From Micromonospora sp. HK10 (GTDB taxonomy: Bacteria > Actinomycetota > Actinomycetes > Mycobacteriales > Micromonosporaceae), in contig NZ_KQ058860.1 of assembly GCF_000982955.1 (NCBI RefSeq), positions 1-49,761 of the forward strand: DNA of 49,761 nucleotides, given 5' to 3'. The notes below the pieces were generated by a model. The model was not told the origin of the DNA and searched no databases. It was given only the letters and a program-made list of their open reading frames with translations. The first letter of the stretch is position 1; every line of letters begins with the position of its first letter. Below are positions 47,289 through 49,761 of the stretch, in pieces. A program made the translations under genes and the position numbers.

Positions 47289-48116
47289 TCAGAGTTCCTT
47301 CAGCACGGCCGGTTCCAGCCGGCGGAACGACCACCAGCCGAGCGCCAGCACGAGCAGGCTGCCCAGCACGGTCACCGCGAGCAGCCGGGCGTCCGGGAAC
47401 TCGTCCGGGTACCAGATCGCGTGGTGCAGCTGGAAGATGCCGACCAGCGGGTTCAGCTCGTACCCGAACTTGACCCAGGCCGGCATGCCGGAGTCCCGGA
47501 CCAGGGCGAACGGGTAGATGATCGGGGTGGCGTAGAAGAGCAGCCGGATGATCAGCCGCATGAACCGCTCGATGTCCCGCATCAGCACGTTGGCCGCGGA
47601 GAGCAGCAGCGCCACCCCCACCAGCAGGACGAACTGCACCGCGACGGCCAGCGGCAGGGCCAGCAGCGACCAGCCGGGGTGGACCTCGCCGTGCGCCGCG
47701 TAGACCGCCGCGATGGCGATCAGGATGGGCAGGCCGGCGAGGTACTCGGCGAACCGGCCCGCGACCCGGCCGATCGGAAAGACCTGGCGGGGCACGTTCA
47801 TCGTGGTGATCAGCCGGGCCTGCCCGGTCAGCGCGTTGGTCGCCTCGGTCAGCGCCGAGCTGGCCCACATCCAGGCGAAGATGCCGGTGGTCAGGAACAG
47901 CGGGTACGACCCGGCCGCGTCACCCAGGTGCCGGCGGGTGGCGCCGGAGTAGAGCACGCCGAAGACGAACCAGTAGATCAGGCCCATGCCGAGCGGCTCG
48001 ATCAGCGACCAGAGGTAGCCCAGCACGGACTGCTGGTACTTCACCGCGAGGTCCCGCCGGACCAGGATGCGCAACGAGTGGCGGGCCGACCAGAGCGCGG
48101 CGACTCCTGTCGTCAC
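47289..48116 (-). CDS. polysaccharide/teichoic acid export permease (TagG-like)
   Basis: The 275-residue ABC-2-type permease begins at GTG 48116 (GAGGATGGGACG upstream) with VTTGVAALWSARHSLRILVRRDLAVKYQQSVLGYLWSLIEPL, the classical amphipathic beginning of TagG/Wzm proteins. Six membrane helices follow (LGMGLIYWFVFGVLY, through ALPLAVAVQFVLLVGVALLLSAANVL, to LLAVTVLGSLLVLALGWWSF). The frame continues to GTG 48170, but the added 18 residues are Pro/Ala-rich and unlike the family. It forms the exporter with the next gene. Confidence 0.92.
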   Translation of the reverse strand: MTTGVAALWSARHSLRILVRRDLAVKYQQSVLGYLWSLIEPLGMGLIYWFVFGVLYSGATRRHLGDAAGSYPLFLTTGIFAWMWASSALTEATNALTGQARLITTMNVPRQVFPIGRVAGRFAEYLAGLPILIAIAAVYAAHGEVHPGWSLLALPLAVAVQFVLLVGVALLLSAANVLMRDIERFMRLIIRLLFYATPIIYPFALVRDSGMPAWVKFGYELNPLVGIFQLHHAIWYPDEFPDARLLAVTVLGSLLVLALGWWSFRRLEPAVLKEL

Positions 48117-48180
48117 CGTCCCATCCTCGCCGCCGGCACCCGGCGCCGGCGCTGGTACCCGCCGCGTCACCCCTTCGGGT

Positions 48181-49551
<1,371 letters not shown>

Positions 49552-49761
49552 GGCTGCACTTCCTCGCCGCCGCGCCCGTCGTGCGGGCGCGGACCGAGTG
49601 GTGCCGCCCCGGGGCCGGGACGGCGGACGGGTCCCGGGTTGCGGGTGCCCGACCGGCGAGCCTACCCGCCCAGGTCAGTACCGGTACCAACGCCGCCTCG
49701 CGCACCCGTCTCTCTCTCCAACCCCCCGTCTCCCCCGTCTCCCCGTCCCCCGGTTCCCCGT
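49552..49761. other. spacer upstream of sdaA, with a pyrimidine tract
   Basis: This 210-base end has no gene. On the minus strand TAGGCT at about 49660-49665 may be a -10 element. From about 49700 to the window end the plus strand is almost wholly C and T (CCCGTCTCC repeated), a 60-base strand-asymmetric tract, probably part of the next gene's flank. Confidence 0.45.

Overview
The window is a high-GC chromosomal segment with many GTG starts, strong third-position G/C bias and few intergenic spaces. An ESX-type secretion locus, a XRE/DUF5753 regulator with a DUF397 partner, an ECF42-type sigma factor, a c-di-AMP riboswitch and CsoR/CopA copper control all point to an actinomycete. The family is most likely Micromonosporaceae (Micromonospora-like). 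That placement is inference from gene content and sequence style. I see no tRNA, rRNA, CRISPR array, insertion sequence or prophage.

Layout. 1-3.7 kb: a DUF2786 protein, a YCII/DGPF protein overlapping its ECF sigma factor, and a small lipoprotein. 3.8-8.5 kb: a CsbD stress protein, then a copper module (copA P-type ATPase, secreted His-rich protein and copZ, divergent from csoR, with several palindromic operators between) and a SHOCT peptide. 8.5-11.1 kb: a c-di-AMP riboswitch driving an exported coiled-coil protein with an ARB-07466-type C-terminal domain, a beta-carbonic anhydrase and a divergent winged-helix regulator. 11.2-25.2 kb: a type VII secretion locus (mycP, two WXG100 genes, eccC, eccD, eccE, eccB) followed by a coupled pair of likely substrates and two uncharacterised envelope proteins. 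Its genes switch strand repeatedly.

25.2-33.8 kb: housekeeping and accessory genes: DUF1232 membrane protein, PPOX/F420-type flavoprotein, secreted C39-like peptidase, secreted alkaline phosphatase, Lrp regulator divergent from an SMP-30 hydrolase, a 3Fe-4S-type ferredoxin, a small antitoxin-like protein, an AI-2E-type permease, an alpha/beta hydrolase, and a MerR-thioredoxin pair. 33.9-37.6 kb: a coupled disaccharide phosphorylase (GH65) and beta-phosphoglucomutase pair plus a thioesterase.

37.8-40.9 kb: a Fic protein with a winged-helix tail behind two near-identical palindromes, then DUF397/XRE with 10-bp-phased repeats at the XRE start, divergent from two small coupled genes. 40.9-49.6 kb: a sugar-ABC ATPase, then a wall-glycopolymer set (GT2-TagF-like fusion, CDP-alcohol phosphatidyltransferase, TagH- and TagG-like exporter) and L-serine dehydratase.

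The four main themes are copper export under CsoR, ESX-type secretion, one-carbohydrate-phosphate catabolism by phosphorolysis, and cell-wall polymer synthesis and export. The least explained parts are the substrate pair and following genes at 21.8-25.2 kb and the Fic and XRE promoter architectures.
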